Shown piece after piece: positions 51,529 to 60,645 of a DNA stretch of 64,000 nucleotides. The position numbers and the translations under genes are program-made. The notes under the pieces were generated by a model. It saw only the letters and a list, made by a program, of their open reading frames with translations. It was not told where the DNA came from and did no database searches. The DNA comes from Kiloniellales bacterium (GTDB taxonomy: Bacteria > Pseudomonadota > Alphaproteobacteria > Kiloniellales > JAKSBE01). Positions within the stretch are counted from its first letter, which is position 1, and each line of letters starts with the position of its first letter. The DNA is taken from assembly GCA_030066685.1 (NCBI GenBank), contig JASJBF010000031.1, forward strand, positions 124,001 to 188,000, in the 5' to 3' direction.

Positions 51529-52665
51529 ATGAATTTCGACCGACGGGACTTTCTCGGCCTGTCCGTGGCCGGCGGCGCCTTGGCATTGGCCGGCCCCTTG
51601 GCTCGCAACGCCAGGGCGGCGCGCGAGAAGGAGCTGAACATCCTTTGCTGGGAGGGCTACAACTCCGACGAGGTGCTGGATCCCTTCCGGCGCCAGACCG
51701 GCGCCAAGGTCTCGGCGGAAAGCGGGACCTCGGATCCCGACATGATCAACAAGCTGCGCGCCGGCGAGGTCAACGTCTGGGACGTGATCAACGTCAACCA
51801 GCCCTGGGCGCGCGAGCAGATGTGGCCGGAAAAGCTGATCAAGCCGCTCACCAAGGAGCGCTTCGAGCCCTTCTTCGGCGACATGATGGCGCCCTTCGAC
51901 AAGGGCTACAAGTGGTCCTACGCCGACAGCGGGGAGCTGATCGGCATCGTCCAGCGCTTCGGCCCCTTCAACTTCGTGGTCAACACCGACAAGGTGAGCC
52001 GCGCCACGGCCGAGGACGAGGGCTTCGACCTCTTCAACGAGGCCTCCAACGCCAAGAAGTATGGCATCCTCACCTACGACAATTGGAACATCTATCACAT
52101 GTGCGTCGGCGCCGGGGTCGACCCCTTCGCCAAGCACAGCCAGGCCGAGATCGACGCCTTCGAGAAGATCGCGCGGGCCTGGTTCAAGGGCGCCAAGCTG
52201 CTGACCGACGACCTGGTGGCCATGAACCTGGCCCTGATCAACGGCGAGATCGACTTCTACCTGACCGGCGGCACCTACACCGCCTCCCCGGCCCGCCTGG
52301 ACGGCGCCACCAACATCCGCGGAATCACGCCCAAGCGCGGCCCGATGAACGGCAAGGGCGGTATCGTCTGGGTCGAGGTCACCTCGGTGGTGAACAACCC
52401 GCAGGTCTCGCCGTTGGCCGAGGACTTCTTGGCCTACGTGCAGGAGCCCGAGGCCTGCCACGCGGTGGCCTTCGCGGAAGGCACCTACAACCCGGTAACA
52501 CAGATGGGCAATCCCAAGGTCTTCGAGCGCTTCAGCAAGGACGAACTGGACGCCATCCAGTGGGACAGCCTGGAAGAGGAGATGGCCAACTCGGTCGACT
52601 ACCAGATCAACCCCGACTACGAGGTCATGGACAAGATCTACAACGCGGCCAAGCGTGAAGCCTAG
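51529..52665 (+). CDS. Polyamine-type ABC transporter substrate-binding protein (PotD/PotF-like)
   Basis: A 378-residue periplasmic binding protein with a Tat signal (FDRRDFLGLSVAGGALALAG). Mature part: LNILCWEGYNSDEVLDPFRRQTGAKVSAESGTSD, then DVINVNQPWARE. These are features of spermidine/putrescine-type SBP_bac_8 proteins. Start 51529 has AGGGAG upstream. Polyamine-type systems often import opines or other cationic/amino compounds, so the exact ligand is open. A strong hairpin follows the gene before the ATPase. Confidence 0.9.
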   Translation: MNFDRRDFLGLSVAGGALALAGPLARNARAAREKELNILCWEGYNSDEVLDPFRRQTGAKVSAESGTSDPDMINKLRAGEVNVWDVINVNQPWAREQMWPEKLIKPLTKERFEPFFGDMMAPFDKGYKWSYADSGELIGIVQRFGPFNFVVNTDKVSRATAEDEGFDLFNEASNAKKYGILTYDNWNIYHMCVGAGVDPFAKHSQAEIDAFEKIARAWFKGAKLLTDDLVAMNLALINGEIDFYLTGGTYTASPARLDGATNIRGITPKRGPMNGKGGIVWVEVTSVVNNPQVSPLAEDFLAYVQEPEACHAVAFAEGTYNPVTQMGNPKVFERFSKDELDAIQWDSLEEEMANSVDYQINPDYEVMDKIYNAAKREA

Positions 52666-52690
52666 ACCGGTTTGATCGGGGGGACGGCAG

Positions 52691-52717
52691 GGGAGGGCCG
52701 CCTATGGCGGCCTTCCC
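52691..52717 (+). terminator. Intercistronic hairpin after the binding-protein gene
   Basis: GGGAGGGCCGCC / GGCGGCCTTCCC pairs over 12 bp with one G-T pair and a 3-nt loop (TAT), 25 bp after the stop of the binding-protein gene and 33 bp before the ATPase gene. No long U-tract follows, so it is more likely an mRNA-stabilising or partial-termination element than a full terminator. Confidence 0.65.
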
Positions 52718-52750
52718 TTCATTTCGCGGCGGCGGGGAGAAAGCCTAGCG

Positions 52751-53806
52751 ATGCCTGAGCCTATCCTGCGGCTCGTCGGCGTGAAGAAGCGCTTCGGCAG
52801 CTTCGAGGCGGTGCGGGACATCGACCTCGACATCGTCGAGGGCGAGTTCTTCACCATCGTCGGCCCCTCGGGCTCCGGCAAGACCACCCTGATCCGCATG
52901 CTGGCCGGGCTCGAGGCGCCGAGCGAAGGCGACATCCTGCTGCGCGGCGCGCGGATCAATGAGCTCTCCGCCAACCAGCGCCCGACCTGCATGGTCTTCC
53001 AGTCCCTGGCCCTGTTTCCCCACAAGACGGTCGGTCAGAACATCGAGTTTCCCTTGAAGATGCGCGGCGTCGACCCGGAAGCGCGCCGGACCCGCTGCCA
53101 TCAGCTGATGGACCAGCTACGCCTGCCGCGCGACTTCTACGGCAAGTCGGTCAAGCAGTGCTCCGGCGGCGAGCGCCAGCGGGTCGCCCTGGCCCGGGCC
53201 CTGGCCTTCGACCCCGAGATCCTGTTCTTCGACGAGCCGCTCTCGGCCATCGACTTCCGGCTGCGCAAGATGCTGGAGAAGGAACTGAAGGACATCCACA
53301 AGGACACCGGCAAGACCTTCGTCTACATCACCCACTCCCTGGAGGAGGCCATGGTGATGTCCGACCGCATCGGCATCATGCGGGCCGGCAGCCTGGTCCA
53401 GGTCGGGGCGCCGGACGAGATCTACAGCCGGCCGGCCAGCCGCTTCGTCTCGGAGTTCATGGGCGAGGTCAACGTCCTGGAGGTCGAGGCGAACGGGCAA
53501 GGGCTCTACTGCGCCGGCCTTCAGACCGTCCTCCAGGCCCCGGCGGCGGAGGGCTTCGAGAGCGGATTCCTGGTGATCCGGCCGGAATACCTGCGCTTCC
53601 TCGGCGAGGGCGAGAGCGCCGACAACCGGGTCGAGGGCGTGCTCTACAACGAATACGCCCTGGGTTCGCGGATCCAGTACCAGGTCCGGGTCGGCGGCCA
53701 GGTCTTCATCGTCGAGAAGCTGCGCGAGCAACGCTACCGCGGCGACCTGGACGACCGGGTCACCATCGGCTGGGACGCACGCGACAGCGTGCTGGCGCCG
53801 GAATGA
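52751..53806 (+). CDS. Polyamine-type ABC transporter ATP-binding protein (PotA-like)
   Basis: A 351-residue ATPase. Walker A GPSGSGKTT is at residues 38-46, signature CSGGERQRVALARAL, Walker B ILFFDEPLSA, and a C-terminal TOBE domain (FLVIRPEYLRFLGEGE). It overlaps the next permease gene by 4 bp (ATGA). It energises the importer. Confidence 0.93.
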   Translation: MPEPILRLVGVKKRFGSFEAVRDIDLDIVEGEFFTIVGPSGSGKTTLIRMLAGLEAPSEGDILLRGARINELSANQRPTCMVFQSLALFPHKTVGQNIEFPLKMRGVDPEARRTRCHQLMDQLRLPRDFYGKSVKQCSGGERQRVALARALAFDPEILFFDEPLSAIDFRLRKMLEKELKDIHKDTGKTFVYITHSLEEAMVMSDRIGIMRAGSLVQVGAPDEIYSRPASRFVSEFMGEVNVLEVEANGQGLYCAGLQTVLQAPAAEGFESGFLVIRPEYLRFLGEGESADNRVEGVLYNEYALGSRIQYQVRVGGQVFIVEKLREQRYRGDLDDRVTIGWDARDSVLAPE

Positions 53807-54714
53807 CCGCCCTTGGCCAGGACCTGTCGGTCTCCGCCGCGCCGCCGCGCCGCGGCGCCTGGCCGGCCTGGCTGCGCAGCCCGGGCGTGCTCTGCGCCCT
53901 GCCGATGCTGGTCTTCCTGGCGCTCAGCTTCGCCGCGCCCCTGCTGACCGTGCTCGGCTACAGCTTCCTGCCGCCGCGGACCTTCGACTTCGGCCAGGGA
54001 CTGACCCTTGAGAACTACGCCGACGTCCTGGCCGAGAGCTACTACTTGTCCTTCGCCAAGTCCCTCGGCCTGGCCCTGGCGACCGTGGCCCTGCTGCTCC
54101 TGGTCTCTTGGCCGATCGCCTACGGCATGGCCAAGATTTTCGGGGCTTGGGCCAATTGGCTCACCCTTTTTCTCGTCATTCCGCTCTTCGTTTCTGAAAA
54201 CATTCGGCTCTTTGGCTGGGTTCTCTTCCTGATCAAGGGCGGGGTGCTGCTCGGCGGCCTGGAGACCTGGCTGGGCATCGAGTCAGACGGCCTGATCTAC
54301 AACGTCGGCGCCATCATCCTGGGCCTGGTCTACGTCTATCTGCCCTTCATGCTTTTCCCGATGGTCCTGGGCATCTCGATGATTCCCCAGGACGCGACCG
54401 AGGCCGCCGAGGACCTGGGCGCCTCGCGCTGGCAGGTCTTCCGCGAGATCGAGCTGCCGCTGGCCATGCCGGGCCTCCTGATCGGTTGCCTGCTGACTTT
54501 CATCCTTTCGTTGGGGTCCCTGGCCGAGTCCAAGATCCTAGGCGGCCAGGCGGTGATCATGATCGCCGACGAGATCGAGACCGCCTTCACTTTCGGCCAG
54601 AACTGGCCCCTGGGCTCGGCGCTCTCGGTGATCCTGATCGTTTTCTCCGGGACCCTGGTGATCACCCTGCTGCGCTGGCTCGACCTCGACCGCATCCTGG
54701 GGCGCCGGACATGA
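53803..54714 (+). CDS. Polyamine-type ABC transporter permease (PotB-like)
   Basis: A 303-residue inner-membrane permease starting MTALGQDLSVSAAPPRRG. Six membrane helices and the EAA loop EAAEDLGASRWQVFREIELPLAMPG are visible. It overlaps the ATPase stop and the following permease start by ATGA each. It forms the channel with the next gene product. Confidence 0.92.
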   Translation: MTALGQDLSVSAAPPRRGAWPAWLRSPGVLCALPMLVFLALSFAAPLLTVLGYSFLPPRTFDFGQGLTLENYADVLAESYYLSFAKSLGLALATVALLLLVSWPIAYGMAKIFGAWANWLTLFLVIPLFVSENIRLFGWVLFLIKGGVLLGGLETWLGIESDGLIYNVGAIILGLVYVYLPFMLFPMVLGISMIPQDATEAAEDLGASRWQVFREIELPLAMPGLLIGCLLTFILSLGSLAESKILGGQAVIMIADEIETAFTFGQNWPLGSALSVILIVFSGTLVITLLRWLDLDRILGRRT

Positions 54715-55517
54715 CCCGGCGTCAAGCCAAGCGGCTGACCCACGGCCTGATCGCGGTCTGGACCGCCGCGATCCTGATCTTCCTCTACCTGCCGATCCTT
54801 TGCGTCGGCCTGGCCTCCTTCTCCAAGGCCCGCTACTTCCGCTTCCCGATCCTGCGCTACGACACCACCTGGTACGAGAAGGCCTTCTCCTCGCTCAGCG
54901 TGCGCGAACTGGTCTCCACCTCGCTGACCATCGCGCTGCTGGTCGCCCTGACCTCGGTCCTGCTGGCCTTCTTCGGCGCCCTGGCCTTTGCCCGCTTCGA
55001 CTGGCGCGGCCGGCGGCTCTACCAGCGGATCATCCTGCTGCCGATCTTCTTCCCCCAGGCGGTCCTGGGCCTGGCCCTGCTGATCTGGTTCTCCTCGGTC
55101 GGGATCATCCCGGACTGGCGCACGGCGGTGATCGCCCACCTGGTGTGGATCACGCCGATCGTCACCCTCGTGATCTCGATCCAGGCCTACAGCTTCGATC
55201 CGGCCCTGGAGGAGGCGGCCTTCGACCTGGGCGCGAGCCGCTGGCAGACCCTGAAGGAGGTCACCCTGCCGGTCCTGGCGCCGGGCGTGATCTCCGGCGC
55301 GCTCTTCGCCTTCCTCTTGTCCTGGGGCAACTTTCCGCTGTCGCTCTTTACCACCGGCGCCGACCAGACCGTGCCGGAGTGGCTCTACGCCAAGATGGTC
55401 TCGGGCTATACGCCCCTCGTGCCGACTCTGGGGGCCTTGACGACCACCGGGGCGGCGCTGATCCTGCTCCTCGGTTACACCGTGTTCATGCTGACCAGAC
55501 GGGTGCGCGGCGCATGA
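54711..55517 (+). CDS. Polyamine-type ABC transporter permease (PotC-like)
   Basis: A 268-residue permease starting MTRRQAKRLTHGLIAV. EAA loop LEEAAFDLGASRWQTLKEVTLPVLAPG. The longer open frame starting upstream is noise inside potB. It overlaps the dioxygenase gene by 4 bp, binding the enzyme tightly to the transporter operon. Confidence 0.92.
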   Translation: MTRRQAKRLTHGLIAVWTAAILIFLYLPILCVGLASFSKARYFRFPILRYDTTWYEKAFSSLSVRELVSTSLTIALLVALTSVLLAFFGALAFARFDWRGRRLYQRIILLPIFFPQAVLGLALLIWFSSVGIIPDWRTAVIAHLVWITPIVTLVISIQAYSFDPALEEAAFDLGASRWQTLKEVTLPVLAPGVISGALFAFLLSWGNFPLSLFTTGADQTVPEWLYAKMVSGYTPLVPTLGALTTTGAALILLLGYTVFMLTRRVRGA

Positions 55518-56551
55518 CACCGCGGGAGAAGATCCAGCTGGCCCGAAGCCTGCGCGGCAAGAGGCTGGCCCTGGAGGCGGTCCCGGTCGTCGACTTCGGA
55601 CCTTTCCTCGCCGGCGATCTCCGGGCGCGCCGGCGGGTGGCCGAGGAGATCGGCCGGGCCTGCCGCGACATCGGCTTCTTCTACCTGAAGAACCACGGCA
55701 TTCCCGAGGCCCTGGTCGCGGCCAGCTTCGCCGCGGCCAAGCGCTTCTTCGACCAGCCGGCGGCGCGCAAGCGGGAGATCGCGATCGAGAACTCCGCCTG
55801 CCACCGCGGCTACTTCTCGGTCGGCGGCGAGAACCTCGATCCGGAAAAGCAGACCAAAGACGGGGACCTTAAGGAGGGAATCAAGATCGGCCGCGACCTC
55901 GGCCCGGCCCATCCGCGGGTCAGGCAGGGCTTGCCGCTGCATGGCCCGAACCAGTGGCCCGGCGGCCTCCCGGGCTGGCAGGAGGCGATGCAACGCTACT
56001 TCGATGCCCTGGAGGCTCTCGGGCGGCAGATCATGCGGGCCTTCGCGCTCGCCCTCGGCCTTGCGGAAGAGCACTTCACGCCGCTGCTGAGCGAGCCCAT
56101 GACCACCCTGGGCCCGCTGCATTACCCGCCGCAGGGCGGGCGGATCACCGAGAAGCGGATCGGTGCCGGGGCCCACACCGACTTCGGCTGCCTGACCATC
56201 CTGGCCCAGGACCCGGTCGGCGGCCTGCAGGTCCGCAACGCCGCCGGCACGTGGATCGACGCGCCGCCGATCCCCGGGACCTTCGTGGTCAACATCGGTG
56301 ACATGATGGCGCGCTGGACCAACGACCGCTTCGCCTCGACCTATCACCGGGTGATCAACGCCTCGGGCCGGGAGCGCTATTCCATGCCCTTCTTCTTCGA
56401 CCCGAACTTCGAAGCCGAGGTCGCGGTGCTGCCGACCTGCTGCGGCCCAGACGATCCGCCGAAGTACCCGCCGACGACCGGGGGCCAGCACCTGCTGGAC
56501 AAGATCAACGAGACCTTCGAGTACCATCGGGAGAGGCCCCAGCCTCGCTGA
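55514..56551 (+). CDS. 2-oxoglutarate/Fe(II)-dependent dioxygenase (isopenicillin N synthase-like)
   Basis: A 345-residue oxygenase of the DIOX_N plus 2OG-Fe(II) class. The N-terminal PVVDFGPFL and GFFYLKNHGIPEALVAA are typical. Iron ligands are His221, Asp223 (GAHTDFGCLTIL) and His278 (STYHRVIN). The 2-oxoglutarate-binding Arg288 and Ser290 (RERYSMPFFF) are present. Last gene of the ABC operon with a 4-bp overlap. It probably hydroxylates, or by hydroxylation demethylates or deaminates, the imported compound in the cytoplasm. The substrate is unknown. Confidence 0.9.
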   Translation: MTPREKIQLARSLRGKRLALEAVPVVDFGPFLAGDLRARRRVAEEIGRACRDIGFFYLKNHGIPEALVAASFAAAKRFFDQPAARKREIAIENSACHRGYFSVGGENLDPEKQTKDGDLKEGIKIGRDLGPAHPRVRQGLPLHGPNQWPGGLPGWQEAMQRYFDALEALGRQIMRAFALALGLAEEHFTPLLSEPMTTLGPLHYPPQGGRITEKRIGAGAHTDFGCLTILAQDPVGGLQVRNAAGTWIDAPPIPGTFVVNIGDMMARWTNDRFASTYHRVINASGRERYSMPFFFDPNFEAEVAVLPTCCGPDDPPKYPPTTGGQHLLDKINETFEYHRERPQPR

Positions 56552-56728
56552 CGCCGCGCAGCGGCAGGACCCGATCGCGGCGGGAATCGTCTCTGGGGAC
56601 TTGACCGGACCTGGGCATCGGAGCGAGGTTTCTGGCCGGTCGGCCGCCGGCACCCCGGTGCCCCGGATGTCGGCCGACGGCAACAGTGTGATCGCGAGGC
56701 CGCGCAGCCTCGCCGCAGGGGGCAGATC

Positions 56729-57160
56729 TTGGCTCAAAAGGAGGTTCGCGGCGTCGTCCCGGTCAATCCAAAGCTGCTGCAGCGCGGCAGCCCTTCCGAT
56801 TATCACGAGTTCATCTTCCAGTGGCTCTGCTACGAGCTCGAGCTCCTGGGCGCCGAAGGGGCGCTGACGCCGGAGCGCCGGGCCGCCGCCAAGCGCCTGG
56901 TCGCCTATGTGGAGCGCCTCTCCAGCCGGCACGTCGGCTTTGGCATCGTCCTAGCGACCCGGCGCTACCTGCCGCACGCCCGCTTCGACTGGCTACGCTT
57001 CGAGAAGGAATTCCGCAAGATCGTCCTGCGATCCCTCGACGACCTCAACGCTAAGAAGAGCCGTCTCCTGCGTGACGGCAATCCGGACGATTTCGTCTTC
57101 CACGCGGTGCGGGTGCTGCTCGACGAGGCGACCCGCGAAGCCGTGGTTGCCTGGGAGTAG
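56729..57160 (+). CDS. Hypothetical protein, 143 aa
   Basis: TTG start at 56729 after CAGGGGG; 143 residues, soluble and helical (PSDYHEFIFQWLCYELELLGAEGALTPERRAAAKRLVAYVERLSSRH, then FEKEFRKIVLRSLDDLNAKKS). No domain recognised. It lies alone between the dioxygenase operon and the convergent lipoprotein gene. Confidence 0.55.
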   Translation: MAQKEVRGVVPVNPKLLQRGSPSDYHEFIFQWLCYELELLGAEGALTPERRAAAKRLVAYVERLSSRHVGFGIVLATRRYLPHARFDWLRFEKEFRKIVLRSLDDLNAKKSRLLRDGNPDDFVFHAVRVLLDEATREAVVAWE

Positions 57161-57185
57161 CGCGCGCCGTGGCGGCTCGATGGTG

Positions 57186-57614
57186 TCAGCTGTCCTGGTC
57201 GTCGGGCCAGTCGCGCATGCGCGCCGTCTTCGGCTTCGGCGCGGCCCAGCCCTCGCAATGCCGCAGTTCGTGCTCGAGCAGCTCCTCGTCGCCCTTCGGA
57301 ACCGCGACGATGCACCAGGGCCGCTGGCCGGCCCTCAGCTCGTGGTCCCTCGGCACCACCGAACAGGCGTGGTAGGGCGACAAGGTCACCACCGAGAAGA
57401 CCGCGGAGACCGGGGAGCGCGTGCTCGCCAGCTCAAGGCACTTGCCCCAGGCGGTCACGGAATACTCGTAGAGCGTGATGTCCATGTTGTTTCGGTCGCG
57501 CGGCTCGGCGATACCGGAGATCAGGCGAGCCCTCGGCCCTTCCGTCAGGGGCATTGGTGCGACGCAGGCCGTCAGCGCGATCAGACCGGCCATCGCGAAG
57601 GCAGTCAGGCTCAT
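57186..57614 (-). CDS. Hypothetical lipoprotein with HELRHCEGW motif
   Basis: A 142-residue protein starting MSLTAFAMAGLIALTAC, lipobox Cys at about residue 17. The later segment LEHELRHCEGWAAP is a short HExxH-like sequence (HELRH) as in small zinc-dependent peptidase-like proteins; a metal role is possible but unproven. The upstream ATG 57701 adds an unlikely 29-residue leader. Convergent with the preceding gene. Confidence 0.65.
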   Translation of the reverse strand: MSLTAFAMAGLIALTACVAPMPLTEGPRARLISGIAEPRDRNNMDITLYEYSVTAWGKCLELASTRSPVSAVFSVVTLSPYHACSVVPRDHELRAGQRPWCIVAVPKGDEELLEHELRHCEGWAAPKPKTARMRDWPDDQDS

Positions 57615-58267
57615 GGTTGCAGCGCGGCGGCGCTCTGGAACCACTTGGTCGGAACGGTCGGTCTGTGTCGAGGACTCTCCCTGGATCGAATGGTCTGCCA
57701 TCTCGTAGTCGTCCCTTCGGTCGCGTCGATCGAACAGCGGAGGACGACAAAGCCGTAGCTGGCTCGGCTTCGTCGTTGCCGGCCGAATGTTGGAAGGAGG
57801 ATGGTAAACAAGTCTTTTACGCGCCCTTGACGCTAAGGGATTACCACCTCAGCGACGCGATCCTGCTTGTACGATCTCGGTGAGGATAGCGTGTCGAAGA
57901 AGTGTCGTTGGCCCAGCGGGATAGCCGCCGAAGGCGCTCTCAAGGCCGCGGCGCGCCGACTCGATTCAGGTTTGGGCCGCGTTTCCTGCACCATCAGAGC
58001 GTTGGAAGTCCTGGCATTTCAATTCATGAGGGCTGTGTCGGGTCGCTCGACGGTTGTACAGGCAGCCCCTGTGGGCGGTAGCGGAACGCGGCTCGGATGA
58101 TCACAGAAAACAAAGAAACTGGGCCAAGTTTACCCTAAAGGAACTACCTCTGACGCGAATTATCCTTTGATTAAAAATCCTTAACGGATTGCTAGGGCGG
58201 ATAGATATTGTTCTCGGGGATCTTTCTCCTAAAATGACGCGCGTTGGGTCGCCCACCGGAGGTTGTC
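57615..58267. other. 653-bp gap upstream of the TAXI protein gene
   Basis: No supported gene. 58110-58210 is strongly AT-rich (for example TTGATTAAAAATCCTTAACG) and is the likely promoter region of the TAXI gene. Short open frames in 57700-58100 have no ribosome-binding site or motif. Confidence 0.45.
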
Positions 58268-59413
58268 GTGAATCTTTCCCGAGTCGTTACCGTCGCCACC
58301 AAGGTCCTTGGCATTCTCGCCCTATCCGCTCTTCTGACGCCCCAGGGCATGGCGCAAAACAGTCTGACCGAAGCCAAGCAGGAACGGAACCGAAGCACGG
58401 TCAGCGTCATAGGTGGCGGCATCTCCGGCACCTACATCCGCTTCGCCACGGACTTGGCTAACGTCTTGGACGACACCGAGACCAACCAGCTTCGGGTCTT
58501 GCCGATTGTCGGGCGGGGCGGCGGTCAAAACGTGCTCGACGTGCTGTTCCTGAAGGGTGTCGACATGGGGATCACCCAGCAGGACCATCTGACCTTCTTC
58601 AAGCAGGAGAATCCGGCGGTCTACGGCAGTGTCGACCGCTACGTGCACTACATCACGAAGCTCTACAACGCCGAGTTCCACCTGGTGGCGCGCAAGGAGT
58701 TCAAGAAACTCGACGACCTGCGCGGCAAGACGGTCAATTTCTGGAAGCCCTGGAGCGCCACCGACATCGGGGGCCGGACGGTCTTCAAGCTGATGGGTAT
58801 CGACGCCAACATCATCAACATCGACACCCAGCTGGCGCTGGAGAAGATGAAGACGGGCGAGGTCGCCGCCACTAGCCTGCTCGCCGGCGCGCCGGTCAAG
58901 GGCTATAAGGACCTCCTTTCCGAACAGGGCCTGCATTTCATCGGCGTCGACCCCAGCGACCCCAGGTACAGCAGGCTCCTGGAAGTCTACCTTCCGGCCT
59001 CGCTCAAGCACGAGGACTATCCAGGGCTGATTCCCCAGGGCGAGGCGGTGCCGACCGTGGCCAGCGGTGCGGTTCTGGCGGTCTACAACTGGCCGGAGAA
59101 CACGGCCCAGTACCGCAAGCTGTCGCGTTTCGTGAAGAAGTTCTTCGACAACTTCGAGAAGTTCCGCAAGGAGCCGCGGCATCCGAAATGGCGCGACATC
59201 AACCTGGCGGCGGAGGTGCCCGGCTGGACGCGGTTCAAGCCGGCGGAGGAGTGGCTGGCCACGAACACCAAGGCGCCGACCAGCGAGCTTAAGACCGCCT
59301 TCAACCGCTTCCTGGCCAGCTTTCAGCAGTCTTCCGGCGTGCAGAACATCTCGGACCAGCAAAGGGAGCAGCTCTTCGAGGAGTTCGTGCGCTGGTACAA
59401 CACTCAGCGCTAG
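58268..59413 (+). CDS. TAXI family (TRAP-type) solute-binding protein
   Basis: A 381-residue periplasmic binding protein; GTG start at 58268 with GGAGG 5 bp upstream. Signal peptide about residues 1-31. TAXI landmarks are VIGGGISGTYIRFATDLANVLD, RGGGQNVLDVLFLKGVDMGITQQD and DLRGKTVNFWKPWSATDIGGRTVFKLMGID. TAXI systems normally have a fused DctM/Q permease gene adjacent; none is present within the window, so this is an orphan receptor or a sensor-type binding protein. Ligand unknown (glutamate-like or other carboxylates in the family). Confidence 0.88.
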   Translation: MNLSRVVTVATKVLGILALSALLTPQGMAQNSLTEAKQERNRSTVSVIGGGISGTYIRFATDLANVLDDTETNQLRVLPIVGRGGGQNVLDVLFLKGVDMGITQQDHLTFFKQENPAVYGSVDRYVHYITKLYNAEFHLVARKEFKKLDDLRGKTVNFWKPWSATDIGGRTVFKLMGIDANIINIDTQLALEKMKTGEVAATSLLAGAPVKGYKDLLSEQGLHFIGVDPSDPRYSRLLEVYLPASLKHEDYPGLIPQGEAVPTVASGAVLAVYNWPENTAQYRKLSRFVKKFFDNFEKFRKEPRHPKWRDINLAAEVPGWTRFKPAEEWLATNTKAPTSELKTAFNRFLASFQQSSGVQNISDQQREQLFEEFVRWYNTQR

Positions 59414-59470
59414 CGGGGCACTGGCCGCGCCTGCGAACCTTGAAACGCACGCTGCGAGCGGCCCGCTGAG

Positions 59471-60463
59471 CTAGGGATCACCGGCGAGCTTGCGTTCCCA
59501 GGCCAGCGCGTCGCGCACGATACCGTCGAGGTCTTCGTGGCGGGCCTGCCAGCCGAGCTGCTGGCGGATCATCGAGGCGTCGGCGACGATCTCGGCGACG
59601 TCGCCGGGCCGCCGCGGACCGCTCCGGACGTTCAGGGCGAAGCCCGCGACGCGTTCCACCGACTCCAGGACCCGCTTGACCGAGTAGCCGCGGCCGTAGC
59701 CGCAGTTCAGGGTCAGGTTCCGGCCGTTCTCCTCGAGGTCCCGAAGGGCCGCCAGGTGGGCGTCCGCCAGATCCGTCACATGGATGTAGTCGCGCACGCA
59801 GGTGCCGTCCGGCGTCTCGTAGTCTTCGCCGAAGATCTCCATGGAGGGCCGCTTGCCTGCCGCCACCTCGCAGGCGACCTTGATCAGGTGGGTGGCGCCG
59901 GGGGTCGACTGGCCGCTTCGTCCCTTGGGATCGGCGCCGGCGACGTTGAAATAGCGCAGCGCGGCATAGGACAGATCGTGGGCGGCGGCAACGTCGCGCA
60001 GGATCCACTCTGTCATCAGCTTCGAGGTCCCATAGGGACTGGCCGGCAGGGTCGGCGCGGACTCCGGGACCGGCCCGTCTCCGACGCTGCCGTAGACCGC
60101 CGCGGTCGAGGAAAAGACGAAGCGCCCCACGCCGGCTTCGACGCAGCATTGGATCAGGCCGCGGCTCTTGCAGGTGTTCTGCAGGTAGTACTTCAGGGGA
60201 TCGGCGACGGATTCCGGGACCACGATGGAACCGGCGAAATGCATGACGGCGCCGACACCGCGGTCTCGAACCGTCTTTGCAACCAACTGCGGGTCGCCGA
60301 TGTCCCCCTCGACGAAGGCGGCCGCCGGGGCCACGGCATCGCGACGGCCGGTCGAAAGGTCGTCGACGACCACGACAGGGTAGCCGGCCTCCAGCAAGGC
60401 GAGGACCACGTGGCTGCCGATGTAGCCCGCGCCGCCGGTGACCAGGACCGTATCCCGGGTCAT
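59471..60463 (-). CDS. galE: UDP-glucose 4-epimerase
   Basis: A 330-residue extended SDR. N-terminal GxxGxxG motif VTGGAGYIGSHVVLALLEAGYPVVVVDDLSTG, active-site Tyr in SPYGTSKLMTEW (YxxxK), and the substrate motifs ALRYFNVAGADP and YRDYIHVTDLADAHL-type region. Interconverts UDP-glucose and UDP-galactose for surface polysaccharide. The frame open further upstream is noise. It neighbours glycosyltransferase and flippase genes. Confidence 0.94.
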   Translation of the reverse strand: MTRDTVLVTGGAGYIGSHVVLALLEAGYPVVVVDDLSTGRRDAVAPAAAFVEGDIGDPQLVAKTVRDRGVGAVMHFAGSIVVPESVADPLKYYLQNTCKSRGLIQCCVEAGVGRFVFSSTAAVYGSVGDGPVPESAPTLPASPYGTSKLMTEWILRDVAAAHDLSYAALRYFNVAGADPKGRSGQSTPGATHLIKVACEVAAGKRPSMEIFGEDYETPDGTCVRDYIHVTDLADAHLAALRDLEENGRNLTLNCGYGRGYSVKRVLESVERVAGFALNVRSGPRRPGDVAEIVADASMIRQQLGWQARHEDLDGIVRDALAWERKLAGDP

Positions 60464-60645
60464 CGGCCGACCCTCGCCGCCCGATATCCGGCGCTCCGGA
60501 CATGACTCCTGCCGCCGGCCTCTCTCGCGTCGCGGCCGCCCGCGCCGGCAAACCCTGAGCCCGCCGGGCGAACTGAGATTTCGAAGGTCGTTGCGCGGCG
60601 CGGCGCGGCGGGAACGCAAAGGTCTTGCCGTGGTCGCATCGTCGG

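Noticed and set aside
57867-58100. 77-codon plus-strand frame in the gap before the TAXI gene
   Set aside because: No ribosome-binding site, mixed Arg/Ser/Gly content and no motif.
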